Shown here piece by piece: positions 23,690 through 34,162 of a DNA stretch of 64,000 bases. The stretch comes from Arenicola marina. Taxonomy: Eukaryota; Annelida; Polychaeta; Arenicolidae. The stretch is from contig OZ025253.1 in NCBI GenBank assembly GCA_964019135.1, positions 5,089,059 through 5,153,058 on the forward strand, written 5' to 3'. The notes beneath the pieces are model-generated. The model made no database searches and was not told the origin of the DNA. It worked only from the letters and a program-made list of their open reading frames with translations. Position 1 is the first letter of the stretch; the number at the start of each line of letters is the position of its first letter. The position numbers were made by a program, and so were the translations under genes.

Positions 23690-24770
23690 CGAACCACGTA
23701 CGTGATATACGCCTCCATGAGTCACGTACCTGACATACGTCTCCATGAGTCACGTACCTGACATACGTATCCATGAGTCACGTACCTGACATACGTCTCC
23801 ATGAGTCACGTACCTGACATACGTCTCCATGAGTCACGTACCTGACATACGTCTCCACGAGTCACGTACCTGACATACGTCTCCATGAGTAACGTACCTG
23901 ACATACGTATCCATGAGTCACGTACCTGACATACGCCTCCATGAGTCACGTACCTGATATACGTCTCCATGAGTCACGTACCTGACATACGTCTCCATGA
24001 GTCACGTACCTGACATACGTCTCCATGAGTCACGTACCTGACATACGTCTCCATGAGTCACGTACTTGACTTACGCCTCCATGAGTCACGTACCTGACAT
24101 ACGTCTCCACGAATCACGTACCTGACATACGTCTCCATGAGTCACGTACTTGACATACGTTTCCACGAGTCACGTACCTGACATACGTCTCCATGAGTCA
24201 CGTACCTGACATACGTCTCCATGAGTCACGTACTTGACATACGTCTCCATGAATCACGTACCTGACATACGTCTCTATGAGTCACGTACCTGACATACGT
24301 CTCCATGGGTCACGTACCTGACATACGTCTCCATGAGTCACGTACCTGACATACGTCTCCATGAGTCACGTACTTGACATACGTCTCCACGAGTCACGTA
24401 CCTGACATACGTCTCCATGAGTCACGTACCTGACATACGTCTCCACGAGTCACGTACTTGACATACGTCTCCATGAGTCACGTACCTGACATACGTCTCC
24501 ACGAGTCACGTACCTGACATACGTCTCCATGAGTCACGTACTTGACATACGTCTCCATGAGTCACGTACCTGACATACGTCTCCATGAGTCACGTACCTG
24601 ACATATGTCTCCATGAGTCACGTACCTGACATACGTCTCCATGAGTCACGTACTTGACATACGTCTCCATGAGTCTCGTACCTGACATACGTCTCCATGA
24701 GTCACGTACCTGACATATGTCTCCATGAGTCACGTACCTGACATACGTCTCCCATGGGTCACTGTGAGCC
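23690..24770 (-). repeat. 28-bp minisatellite carrying a splice-donor consensus in each unit, about 38 units
   Basis: On the minus strand most units read CAG|GTACGTGACTCATGG and continue GAGACGTATGT. The CAG|GTACGTGAC core is identical to the true donor of protease exon 3 at 25,003, and the rest of the unit also resembles the exon end (exon: GGGACGCATGCCAG; unit: GGAGACGTATGTCAG). The array therefore looks like an expansion of the exon-3/intron junction. It lies downstream of that exon in the same intron, separated from it by 82-bp exon-end copies. Confidence 0.93.
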
Positions 24771-24779
24771 ACCTACCTG

Positions 24780-25002
24780 AAACACGTCTTCATGAGTCAA
24801 GTACTTGACGAGGGCTGACGATGTCGCCCTCGCGTTCAGTGAGTCACGTATCTGGCCATGTCACCCTGGTTGTCGCCGGTGCACACCATGTTGGCGGTGA
24901 TGGGTCTGGGGGTCACGCACCTGACAGGCGTCCCTGACGACGTCGCCCTGGTTGTCCTCGGCAAACACCATGTTGGCGGTGACGGGTCTGGGGGTCACGT
25001 AC
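24780..25002 (-). repeat. 82-bp duplications of the 3' end of protease exon 3 and its donor
   Basis: Two extra, diverged copies of the last roughly 54 coding bases of exon 3 plus about 28 intron bases follow the real exon at exact 82-bp steps ('accctggttgt' marks at 25,028, 24,946 and 24,864 on the plus strand). The first copy still encodes T-A-N-M-V and G-D-V-V-R-D-A-C-Q and has a usable donor (CAG|GTGCGT near 24,920). Including 82 nt would shift the frame, so the outer copies are probably non-functional. Confidence 0.85.
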
Positions 25003-25160
25003 CTGGCATGCGTCCCTGACGACGTCACCCTGGTTGTCCCCGGCACACATCATGTTGGCGGTGATGGGCTTGGTGACGAGAGCGGCATAGCCTGTGGCGC
25101 AGTCAGCGTTGGTGGTGATATTCAGCGACGTGTAGAGCAGGACGTCCGGCGAAGAGCCCC
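25003..25160 (-). CDS. Gene A exon: trypsin domain, part 3 (Asp189 region)
   Basis: 52 codons plus 2 bases, phase 1 in, phase 0 out; acceptor gtccacag, donor CAG|GTACGT. The peptide runs from S-S-P-D-V-L-L-Y through A-D-C...M-M-C-A-G to R-D-A-C-Q, where the Asp six residues before the catalytic Ser is position 189, giving a preference for cleavage after Lys or Arg. Cysteines match the 168-182 and 191-220 pairs of the S1 family. N-I-T-T is a potential N-glycosylation site. It joins exactly to G-D-S-G-G in the next exon. Its 3' end is duplicated downstream. Confidence 0.95.
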
Positions 25161-25623
25161 CTGTGGACATGACACGCACCGATCACTATAGAGACATCGG
25201 CGTCATGTAACTGACTATGTGTGTGAACTAGTCCGGCGGCTGACCTGCCAACTGGTATCATTGTTGTCAGTAATCCGCGAAAGAAGACAATACAGATATG
25301 AAATGCACAATCTTAGCAATGATGACGATTACTCATCATGTGGCTCCCTCTTGATCGTTGTAAAATTGTATATAGAACACATGGTGTCATCCAAGTTACT
25401 TGGTTCCTGAAAGGATACGTGGTTTTCCGACCACTGTTTGTCATTTGTATCATTGTATTTTGACGCCAAAAAGGAAGCGAGGGAAGAGCGAATAGAACAT
25501 TTGGTCATTTCTTTTAAAACATAGTGTATGCACTATTTGCTCTATAATCGTAAATGCTAATATGTTCTATAACCAAAGGAGAATTTACTATAGCCATAAC
25601 GCCGTCCACGTCTACTAATTTGT

Positions 25624-25947
25624 CTAGGCGGCGTGCCTGGCGCCACCCCATAAGCAGCTTGCTTTTCTCACAGGCAAAGAGGAACGTAGTACGTCATATT
25701 TCCAGTACCATATCGTGCCGTTTTCCCGTTCACTGTCATCTTCATAGCATGTAACATTTGTAATATAATTCATGAATTTTAAAGGCAAATAATTCATATA
25801 GTCGGTGTCATCTTCTTTTTGAACCTTCAAGCGGACATTATGATGTTGAGGTGCCGTATTCTCTAACGTGTCTTCATACATAATATACATAAAAACAACA
25901 GGCATTTCATTAAATATGGAACTCGTTAAGAAAGGATATATTTGCAT
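25624..25947 (-). other. Unrecognised 107-codon open frame inside a protease intron
   Basis: A minus-strand frame that reads like protein (acidic middle section with N-V-T-C-Y-E-D-D and W-Y-W-K-Y), starting at a Met at 25,947 and stopping at 25,624. It lies between protease exons 2 and 3, and no matching splice phase ties it to gene A. I do not recognise the family. It may be a fragment of another gene or a processed copy. This part is present only once in the window, so copy comparison cannot test it. The rest of 25,161-27,142 shows no other gene. Confidence 0.3.
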
Positions 25948-27142
25948 GTTCTAACCAATATTCCCAGAAGGAATCCCCCGCCCTGCAATATGAACTACTC
26001 CATAGCACCCTACAAATGAATCTGGGTATGATCTGCCGTAGTCCGAAGTCCTCAAGAAGACAAGAATTGTTTTGCGTATGAGAAACTTCCTATAATTTTT
26101 ATAGTTCATATATCTGTGTTATTGTGCCAGTTCTGGTAAGCGCAGTCCAATAGCCGTTGAATCTGTGTAGAGACCAAGCTAGTTTGGTGAGGCGCAATTT
26201 TGTTTGTGGTCACGGGGAGGTCACAATGTTCTTATTAGTTCCTGCGATGGACTTGATTTCTTTTCTATTTCTTGATCTGCAAAACGTTTAATAGTACGAG
26301 GGTCTGATTACGAGATAGAAAACATTGATCCTCTTTCTATAACATGCAAGGTAATATTTTTTTCTAAACTAATTCAGAGCCAGCTTTGTGTTTTACAAAA
26401 AAAAACATCCACACACCCTGGATATACAATGGTCCTTCCCTAACTACCATTGTTACCAGCCCCGTGATTGGTGGAACGCCGACTCAGGAACCGGGCGTTA
26501 AGCTTGTTGCCAGCCTAGCGTGTTTCGCCCATAATTTATTACAACCCCGTTTAGCTCCATCTCGTGGTCGGAACCAGACAGGCAGTTATATACTTGTATA
26601 CTGTTCTCACCTAAAATAAGCTACAGTTTCCCAGAAACATATGCGATTAGTTATCTAATAAAATATCTAGATGAATAATGCTTTTCTATGTGACAAGGAA
26701 AAGACAAATGAAAAAAACTCCAAGGTTTCTACAACATTGGTCAGTATTGCTGCAGCCCGTTCCTTGACGGATGGCGGGCTCACAGGAAAGGAGTAGTGCA
26801 TGGGTTGCCCAGTTACCTGTGTCCCTGTTCTCACTGAGAACTGAGAATGGCATCTGAAAAATGTTACCTCAAGTCTGCTTCTTAGTCACGGGCAGAAGAA
26901 ATTCTAATTATAACGACTCGGGTCAGTCTCGCCTTAATTAAAAACTTCCTTAATAAATAAAATAAAAGCATATACAATATCCCTATCACCTGACAGCGTG
27001 ACTAATTTGTTGGCGACGTTTGTATCTTAGACCTTATACTGTAAATCGTGTACACTGAGCGACCCCGCCCCCGCCCCACACACACACACCTCCCCCCCCC
27101 CTCTCCCCCAAAAAAGCGGCCACAACAGAAGACCAAACTCAC

Positions 27143-27506
27143 CGGAAGAGGTTGCTCCCCACCCACTAGCGACAGCTCTCTGATGGGCATAGTCCTCGTC
27201 AAAACACGGGGCGCAGACGGGGAAGACCTGAGGTGACAAAGTAATGGGCGCCCGAAGGCGGATGAGAGCGATGTCGTTGTTAGTGTTGGCTGCATCGTAA
27301 TCAGAATGCACGTAGATGTTGCTGATGAAATGAAAGGCCTCCGTGCCCTCGGAGGTGAGCCAGTGGTGCTCGCCGAGCCACAGTGCCCGGGGTTGGTCCG
27401 TGAAGGCCACGGCGCAGTGAGCCGCCGTCACCGCCCAATAACGGTTAATGATGGACGCTCCACAGAAGGGATAGACGTACTGGTCGTCATATGTGATGAA
27501 GGACGC
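27143..27506 (-). CDS. Gene A exon: trypsin domain, part 2 (catalytic His and Asp)
   Basis: A 364-nt exon, phase 0 in and 1 out, acceptor acttgcag, donor G|GTGAGT. It carries the catalytic His57 in V-T-A-A-H-C, with the Cys42-Cys58 pair, and the catalytic Asp102 in N-D-I-A-L-I-R-L. It also holds F-P-V-C-A-P, whose Cys (122) usually bridges to the propeptide so that both chains stay linked after activation, and ends at S-G-W-G. His and Asp in one exon means that an intron found between them in many S1 genes is absent. A G-run follows the donor closely on the minus strand. Confidence 0.96.
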
Positions 27507-27583
27507 CTGCAAGTAACGGAAGTGTGCACTGTTCTTCACTGTACATATCTAATACCAAATCTTATCACTGTATGTCATTACTT

Positions 27584-27626
27584 GTAATATATATATATAT
27601 ATATATATAGTGTCATTAATTGTAAC

Positions 27627-27664
<38 letters not shown>
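27584..27664. repeat. (AT)n microsatellite, two blocks
   Basis: Two runs of alternating A and T separated by about 20 bp, in the intron between protease exons 1 and 2. From 27,665 to 28,394 the intron is A+T-rich and holds nothing that I recognise except a C-run near 28,355-28,366. Confidence 0.95.
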
Positions 27665-27667
<3 letters not shown>

Positions 27668-28394
27668 AATGCAGGCTTCCATAAAATATATGCTACAGAA
27701 TCCTCTTCACAATGAAAGCTGTTGTACACAGTTCATGTGACGGATTTCATTACATCATGAGAAATCTGAATATGATTTAGCTTGATTTGTTTGGCGTCGA
27801 AATCGCTAATGTCATTGCTTAACTAATCCTACTTTCACAGAGCCACTTTCTCCAAGACTTTTCTCCAAAATACATTGAAACTAATGAACATGGAAAATGG
27901 TTGTATGAGCAGAGTTAAAGAACGTTTTCAAGCATTCATATCAGTTAAACGACTTAACAAACTGAGCCAATTTTATGTCTTTGCCTTTTCTATAAATGGT
28001 ATTGCATTGCCTGATGGTAACTAATATTTCTACTAGTCCTGTAAATAATTAGGACAAGTTGTAATACTTAAATTAGTGATAACTATTTTAAAGTTATGGG
28101 ACCGAAATCCATTTGAAAACATGCTGACTTCATTGTCTTTGCAATGGCCTCACTAAATCTAACGAAAACGGGCACGATATTTTTGGATGTCATGATGAAG
28201 GGCCATAACATGTTGTCGTATTTTCTAGTGAACGAGAGATAAATTCTGGAAATATGCTGAATCTCGGCAGGATCATCATGTCAGAGATTCTTTTTTCACT
28301 CAGTAGATTGAGGTCTTCCACATTCCGCAACCCCTCGTTTGGTTATATATTCACCCCCCCCCCCGCCCTCCACACCCACACACAGACCCCTTAC

Positions 28395-28504
28395 CTGCCA
28401 GGGGAATTCATTGGGTCTGGCCTGCTGTCCTCCCACAATGCGAGCGGCCGGGAGTTCCATGTTACCAGCGTCCGGGTAGGCGCTGACACCGCAGTCTCCG
28501 CCAG
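28395..28504 (-). CDS. Gene A exon: trypsin propeptide and activation site
   Basis: 110 nt, phase 1 in and 0 out, acceptor ttcctcag, donor CAG|GTAAGG. The peptide begins G-G-D-C-G-V, where the Cys is the likely partner of Cys122, and reaches the activation cleavage site A-A-R|I-V-G-G, so the protein is a zymogen cut after Arg. It ends N-E-F-P-W-Q as in S1 proteases. Fourteen residues of propeptide between G-V-S and A-A-R are unremarkable. It joins in frame to the Thr-rich stalk exon (giving Q-E-E-S-G-G-D-C). Confidence 0.94.
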
Positions 28505-28649
28505 CTGAGGAAGAACATGACATACAGCACATTGTGTGGATGAGGGGGGACAGATAGGGTCGCAGAGTTGGATAGCATCCACTTCTCCATCCTTTGTCGT
28601 CCATTGGTTAGATTTGCTCCAGATTGCTTCTTTTAATACTAAAGTTTGA

Positions 28650-28998
28650 GACATGAGACCGGGTCACCGTTTGGGAACAATGATCTTGACAAGAGGCCGG
28701 GCCACTGATTGGTAACAATGACCTTGACATGGAACCGGGCCACTGATTGGGAACAATGACCTTGACATGGAACCGGGCCACTGATTGGTAACAATGACCT
28801 TGACATGGAACCGGGCCACTGATTGGGAACAATGACCTTGACATGGAACCGGGCCACTGATTAGGAACAATGGCCTTGCCATGGCACCGGGCCACTGATT
28901 GGCAACTTTGACCTTGCCATGGGACCGGGCCACTGTTTGGGAACAATGACTTTTACATGGGACCGGGCCACTGATTGTTAATATTGACCTCGACCTTG
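28650..28998. repeat. 38-bp minisatellite, about 9 units
   Basis: Tandem units of 38 bp built on ccgggccactgattgggaac followed by aatgaccttgacatggaa, lying 145 bp upstream of the protease propeptide exon in the intron. Open frames through it on the minus strand arise from the repetition and are not taken as genes. From 28,999 to 30,251 the intron shows no other feature. Confidence 0.93.
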
Positions 28999-30251
28999 AC
29001 ATTTGATGGCGGATTGTTTACTTTGGCCAGAAATAAGGCCCCCTTTAACAAACCTTCTCCTGACTTTAATACTTCACCGATCCAGAGTTATGACTTTCTT
29101 AGCGCCGAGTTGCTTTCCCACTCCTAATCACGACCATCCGCTTCCTCTAACCATACCAACTCGTTCTTACGAAAGTCACGCTACGGACCTGCATTGATCA
29201 CAAACGTCAGATTGACAAGCCGTATAGGTTTCGTTATGTTGGATTATCATCACTATTATATTAAGGTATTTCTTCAACATATACTTGCACAGTAGGTCAA
29301 CGGTGTAACTATGACGACGGATGATATCATAGTCTCGCAAACACAGTGCACCGAACATATCTTGAGGCAATGATCTGTAACTGACGTCACAGACAGCGCG
29401 AGCTCTCCTCTAGAAACAAGCATTCTGGGTACACTCGCGTCGGCGGGTCCATTTGATGTTACTTACAACCCATATTGCCTGACAATATAGAGATTTGTAA
29501 TATTTTACTTACTGTACCAAATGGGGAAAGTACCTGGAAAACAGAAATGATGCAACAATATTAATACATATGGTCTCTAATGTTCGATTTCATTTCATGT
29601 GAACACTTTTAGGTGAACCCGAAATATGTCGATAAGAAATTCAGAAAGAACAAGAATTTTAACTACATATTTTATATTTGCGAGAGAAGTATGATTTGCT
29701 CATCGAGTTCCGCTTTACGTTATATCACTGGGCTAAAGCTGCTATAACAGTCATGTTTCGCCTAAAAACTTAATCACGATAATTTCTGCAGATATTTTCT
29801 GGACCCATTGTCTAAACTTTGCAGGGAAATATTGACGAAATATAGAAAATTGTCATATCTATATTGGTCATAACACGGCGGCGATGGCCACCTTTTAATG
29901 ACGTAGGGCGCCAACACGAAAATACATTGATCCATGTTCCTGCTATACTCTGCATCACTTTATATGACCAGCTTTAAGTAGCATAACAAATTACATGTTT
30001 AACCCTTGCAGTATAAATGAGCGAAATGGTGCAGTCGTTTCATATCATACCTCGATCTATTTGGTTAGCAGTGGGATCATACAGCAATGCAATATGATTT
30101 TCATTATGCAACCTCCTTCATAAAGTGGGTTTGGCATTCACGAAAAAAAGTATTATATCAACCGAGCACTAACATATATGATTGATAATTATTTGCAGTA
30201 CAGTAGCGTTATACAGGTAGGTATCCGAGGCCATGAAACAGTCAAACTTAC

Positions 30252-30428
30252 ATTCTTCTTGCGTAGTGGTTGGCTGTTGCGTGGTGGTGGTAGGTTGGGG
30301 TGTGGTGGTGGTGGTAGGTTGGGGTGTGGTGGTGGTTGGCTGTGGTGTGGTGGTAGTAGGTTGGGGTGTGGTGGTGGTTGTCCCGAAGTCAATAGGTGCA
30401 GATGTGGTTCCACCCAGCAAGTTATCGA
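30252..30428 (-). CDS. Gene A exon: Thr/Pro/Gln-rich mucin-like stalk
   Basis: Symmetric phase 1-1 exon of 177 nt, acceptor gatgtttcag, donor GAAT|GTAAGT. After D-N-L-L-G-G the peptide consists of about five P-Q-P-T-T-T-T-type repeats, ending Q-E-E. Such Thr/Pro tracts are normally heavily O-glycosylated, extended and protease-resistant spacers; here it separates the SEA domain from the protease. The repeat underlying it is a trinucleotide-type run, so length variation between alleles is expected. The plus-strand Gly/Val frame over the same bases is a shadow. Confidence 0.88.
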
Positions 30429-31291
30429 CTGAAACATCAACAAGAACGCAAAAGGTTGAGCAAGCAATGATTGGAACTCAATATCCGAGTCGCCACCGTT
30501 CTCACACGGTAGATCAGCGTCCGAACCAAGGTAAGACGAGGATTTATATGTTTCACCGAATTATCTCGAATGCAAAACGGTATATTACAACGATATGTAA
30601 ACATGCAAACCGGCGAAATGGCATTAACTATAATTCCGATTATAACTGTCGTAAAATTACTGATTAAGATCTTCATAAACTGCCCAACGTAGGAAGAACC
30701 CTATCTAAACAGTTGTTACGATCCGTAAACCGAAATAAAAAAAAATGGCATGTTCTGGAAGTGGTCACACATCCCCATGAACCTAACAGCTCGACACTAC
30801 TGGCTGAGCTGAGCGGACTCAGAGCGATCGGCCACGTGTAAATGCGCCGCCCTTTGAACCCTGCAAACCCTGCCCCCAAAAAATGGTTCCTTTTACACTT
30901 TGAAGCGATGATCCGAGCTTACAGTTGTGATAACTCTCTTCACCCGCAAGTATATTATTCAGCTTATCAGGTTCTTACAAAATCAATCTTATATGGACAT
31001 TTTGGGAATACACGCCGTTGTGTGGTCATGCGATGTGCATGTGCAGGCCCCAGGAATCCGCCCTTTGGCTATTTATAGAGACGCTGTCGCACGCACTGGC
31101 GGTTCTACGGTACTCCTGCGGCCGACCTTGCATGGCTTGAAAGTGTACACCGCTGAAACACGCAACAGCGGTTCCAGGATTCTCCGGCGGCTGGTCGGTC
31201 CACAGGGGCCTACATAGCGCTACTGACAACAACTTCCTGCTTACTCTTTAGGGGCATATTTGTTGTAATTATGACCTTCGCCTTAACATAC

Positions 31292-31440
31292 GTATCAGCT
31301 GGATGTTGGCGAAGATCCACTCGATGAAGGCCTGGGCACACGCGGCTGGAATGTCGGCGATGAAGACCAGGATGATATAGGCGGGCGGCTGAGACGGTCC
31401 AATTACTATGATGACGAAGACGACGATGACGCTGCCCTCC
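31292..31440 (-). CDS. Gene A exon: SEA domain C-terminal part with GSVIV motif
   Basis: 149 nt, phase 2 in, phase 1 out; acceptor gttgccacag, donor ATAC|GTATGT. Joined to the previous exon it reads E-I-R-E-G-S-V-I-V-V-F. The G-S-V-x-V motif is the autoproteolysis site of cleaved SEA domains such as those of mucins, where the chain breaks between Gly and Ser and the halves stay associated. The following stretch (P-A-Y-I-I-L-V-F-I-A...F-I-E-W-I-F) is unusually hydrophobic for a SEA tail but contains Asp, Pro and Glu, so I do not call it a membrane segment. Confidence 0.78.
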
Positions 31441-31444
31441 CTGT

Positions 31445-31582
31445 GGCAACCATCATTATTAATTAGTTATTGAATTATTAGAATTATTAATCAGTTATTG
31501 TATTATTGTAATTATTAATCAGTTATTGTATTATTATAATTATTAATCAGTTATTGTATTATTATAATTATTAATCAACACA
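31445..31582. repeat. 28-bp A+T-rich tandem repeat, about 4.5 units
   Basis: Units of aattattaatcagttattgt followed by attattat, starting directly at the acceptor side of the SEA exon (31,440). On the minus strand this places an A+T-rich repeat where the branch point and polypyrimidine tract should lie. From 31,583 to 32,462 nothing else is recognisable. Confidence 0.9.
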
Positions 31583-32462
31583 ATCATTAAAGGCCGTAGA
31601 CTGCCTTCTTCGTGGGTGTCACATATAAAGAAACTGTATGTGAGAAGCTGCAATAGGGTTAGGGATGGGTGAAGGGGTCAGTTCATGGGTTTGTGGCCCC
31701 GCCGCCTCGTGTGAGACATGCCCCCACCCCCCATAGCAGCGCCATAGATATCTTGTTCAAGCCTTACAAATCCATCTTTCAGTAATATGGTTGAATGCAT
31801 TATGCAATTTATCCTTACAATTGAATTTTCAAAATTGTATATTAGGCGAACGTAAGATCTTATACAGCTAACTCATTAATGATGTATTTGTAATAACCAA
31901 ATATATATATATAGATGTAAATGGATGAATATAGTTCCCAATTTTTTCTTTATTAAGAACACGATTATATATCATTATAAATTGGAAAAGTACACGTCGA
32001 AAATCTCCACCTTTGCAAAGAAATGGGACCCCCTCTCAAATTCTTTAATGCTTAGCAAAACTGTAATGTGAATTACGAACTTGTTGTAAGTCTGGATGTT
32101 GTTATGCATGGAAATAGAAATAAAAACTTACAAGACTCAACCGATTCCATGAATAGACAACAAATATTCACCACTTGTCCTTGGGAGAAAACATGCTTCG
32201 ACGAATGGGTGTGGTATTGGGAATACTGCTCAATTGCATAAGAAAACCATCCACCAAGAAAGCGAGGCTGACGTCCAGCCTAATTCATGTCTGGGGCATG
32301 ACACATAAGCAGTATTTGGAAATGACTATATGATGTCAGCTGCAAGGGGTTAGGATTCAATTGAGTACCCCGGAACCCGGACGATCAAGTGTGCAATAAA
32401 TAATCCACGGAAGGGGGGTTTACCATGTAAGGATCGGCGGCAAACTGTTGGCAGTTCATTAC

Positions 32463-32527
32463 CTGATCTCTTCAACCTCAACCACCATGTTGGTATCCGG
32501 GAAGCGTTCGTCGATGACGCCTTGCAT
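32463..32527 (-). CDS. Gene A exon: SEA domain middle part
   Basis: A 65-nt micro-exon, phase 0 in and 2 out, acceptor tatccaacag, donor AG|GTAATG. It encodes M-Q-G-V-I-D-E-R-F-P-D-T-N-M-V-V-E-V-E-E-I, the helix and strand that precede the SEA cleavage motif. It is supported mainly by phase and by continuity of the SEA pattern with both neighbours. Confidence 0.8.
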
Positions 32528-33093
32528 CTGTTGGATAGACATATGTACAGCGTCATCATTGCTTATCTTATGATATATACTTTATTTCCAGGATAAATAG
32601 TATCGCATTATAAATGTACAGTTGTATACGGGATCTCAAACTTTGTTTAGTCCAATGCAAGTTACAAGCACAAATAAACGCATCATGCGTTAAATCGTCT
32701 CCATATATTGATCAATGTGGCAAATTCATATGCAAATAATGCACTTGCACATCAGGTGTCTGGTTTGGTATTGTGAATTAACTTCCGTTGTACTAGCATC
32801 AGCTTTATCACTATATAAGAGAGTTGTATTGCATAATTCATCTTATGAATCTGTTGACACTAAGTACCTTCGTATGAAACTTTGTCTTTCATCTACCGAA
32901 TAATGAACTGTAATATCATGCTTTCATTCTGTATCTGAAATCTTGTTTTTGATGTACCGTGTTCTGTAACATTATTATGGGAAAAAAATCAAGTATCTTT
33001 GGGAATCGATTTTGCTTCTTTTTTTTCACCGCTAGGACGCCAACACACTCATCGATTATCAACACGGTGAAAGTTACAATGTAATGAACCCAC

Positions 33094-33197
33094 CGCCGCA
33101 ATGAATCTGTTCTCGATGTCCTCCCTGACAGCGGGGTCGCTCAGGTCTGGCGCGTTGTCCCCGACGTCAAAGTGAACCTCACCCCTGAATCTCATCT
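33094..33197 (-). CDS. Gene A exon: SEA domain N-terminal part
   Basis: 104 nt, phase 1 in and 0 out, acceptor tttcttcag, donor GCG|GTGGGT. The peptide M-R-F-R-G-E-V-H-F, then D-L-S-D-P and I-E-N-R-F-I-A-A, fits the first strand and helix of SEA domains, which begin F-x-G-x-(V/I/L)-x-(F/I). It splices from the EGF exon to complete a Glu codon. SEA domains commonly sit near membranes or mucin stalks and occur in several membrane-tethered serine proteases, so the combination with a trypsin domain has precedent. Confidence 0.82.
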
Positions 33198-34045
33198 CTG
33201 AAGAAAGGACAAGAATTAACACTTCCAGCTCTGATCGTCACCGTTAGCCAACTGTTTTGCCATGCATGCGAAATCCCGAGAAGCGAGTCCCGCGACAAAC
33301 TTCTGTTGTGAGTGACGCTCATACTACTGTGGTTGGCAGGGAGAAAATGTCAAAAAAAAATTTAAAGTGCATCATAATTTCTATCGATAATGGGATATCG
33401 ATTGACTGGAATTAAAGATAAGACATATGACAAGTGCAACGCCGAACATTTCATTCACGCTATATTTTGAAGTAGGGAAAACTGACAGATTCCCTTCGTT
33501 TTCCGGATAAACATTAGCCTACTGTTATCTACTAATATATAGATTGTTTGCACTTAAGATTTATAAACACGCGCTAGATACACTGTCCAAATTTATTAAT
33601 GTGTTAACTCTTTAAGAAGTGTATATTTTATTAATGTTACGTGATGGAATATTGGTTTATGCAGAAATAAAACAACAAGGCCAAAGAAAGAAAAGCGTAT
33701 GTTTGTCCATTTTCAGCGGTTGTTAAAACCGATGAAAGTGTACTACACACGAAAGTGTCACCTCCCCACGTGAGTGGCACTGGACAAAATATTTGGAACT
33801 TTAACTATTGCAAATGTTTTCCATCCATACAAAACGGTTGTAAGTGCAGCACTGTGCAGTTGATACCAATTGGTACCAGCACCAATGTTCCCACATTCAA
33901 GGATACATCGACATCTGGCACGGTCCTCCCTCTTAGTCGCACCATCATGCAAGGGTCACTAGCGGTCGCTACTTTTGTTGAGGGTGGTGCCTTGGGGGAG
34001 GGATGGTGGGGGGGGGGGGGTGGAGGGGAGGGGGAAATACATCAC
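33198..34045. other. Intron between EGF and SEA, with homopolymer tract
   Basis: No gene seen. A G-run on the plus strand (33,990-34,022, mostly G) lies right after the EGF exon's donor and reads as a C-rich tract in the transcript. Confidence 0.6.
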
Positions 34046-34162
34046 CTGATTCATTTTCGCAGAGGTCCCCCTCGTAGCCATTTGGACACGCGCACTGGAC
34101 GTCGCCCGGTCCGGTGGAGCTGCAGGTACCTCCGTTCTGACATGGGTTGTCCCAGCAGTTAT
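34046..34162 (-). CDS. Gene A exon: second EGF-like domain
   Basis: 117 nt, phase 1-1, acceptor ctattccag, donor TCAG|GTGATG. Six cysteines in EGF spacing: [13 protein letters not shown], then C-A-C and G-Y-E-G-D-L-C. It is clearly related to the first EGF exon ([14 protein letters not shown]), which supports the idea that a Ly6-EGF pair was duplicated within one gene. It ends C-E-N-E-S and joins the SEA exon in frame. Upstream it should receive the Ly6 exon ending at 38,786, across 4.6 kb that hold the B array. Confidence 0.9.

Noticed and set aside
23640-23715. A second tRNA-type B-box (GGTTCGATACC on minus) at the edge of the 28-bp array
   Set aside because: No A-box, tail or target-site duplication found; too little for a SINE or tRNA call.
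28608-29002. 112-codon minus frames over the 38-bp repeats
   Set aside because: Several overlapping frames of the same kind arise from the repeat itself; no splice or start support.
30233-30667. Gly/Val-rich plus-strand frame
   Set aside because: It is the reverse of the Thr/Pro/Gln stalk exon, whose splice sites and phase fit gene A.
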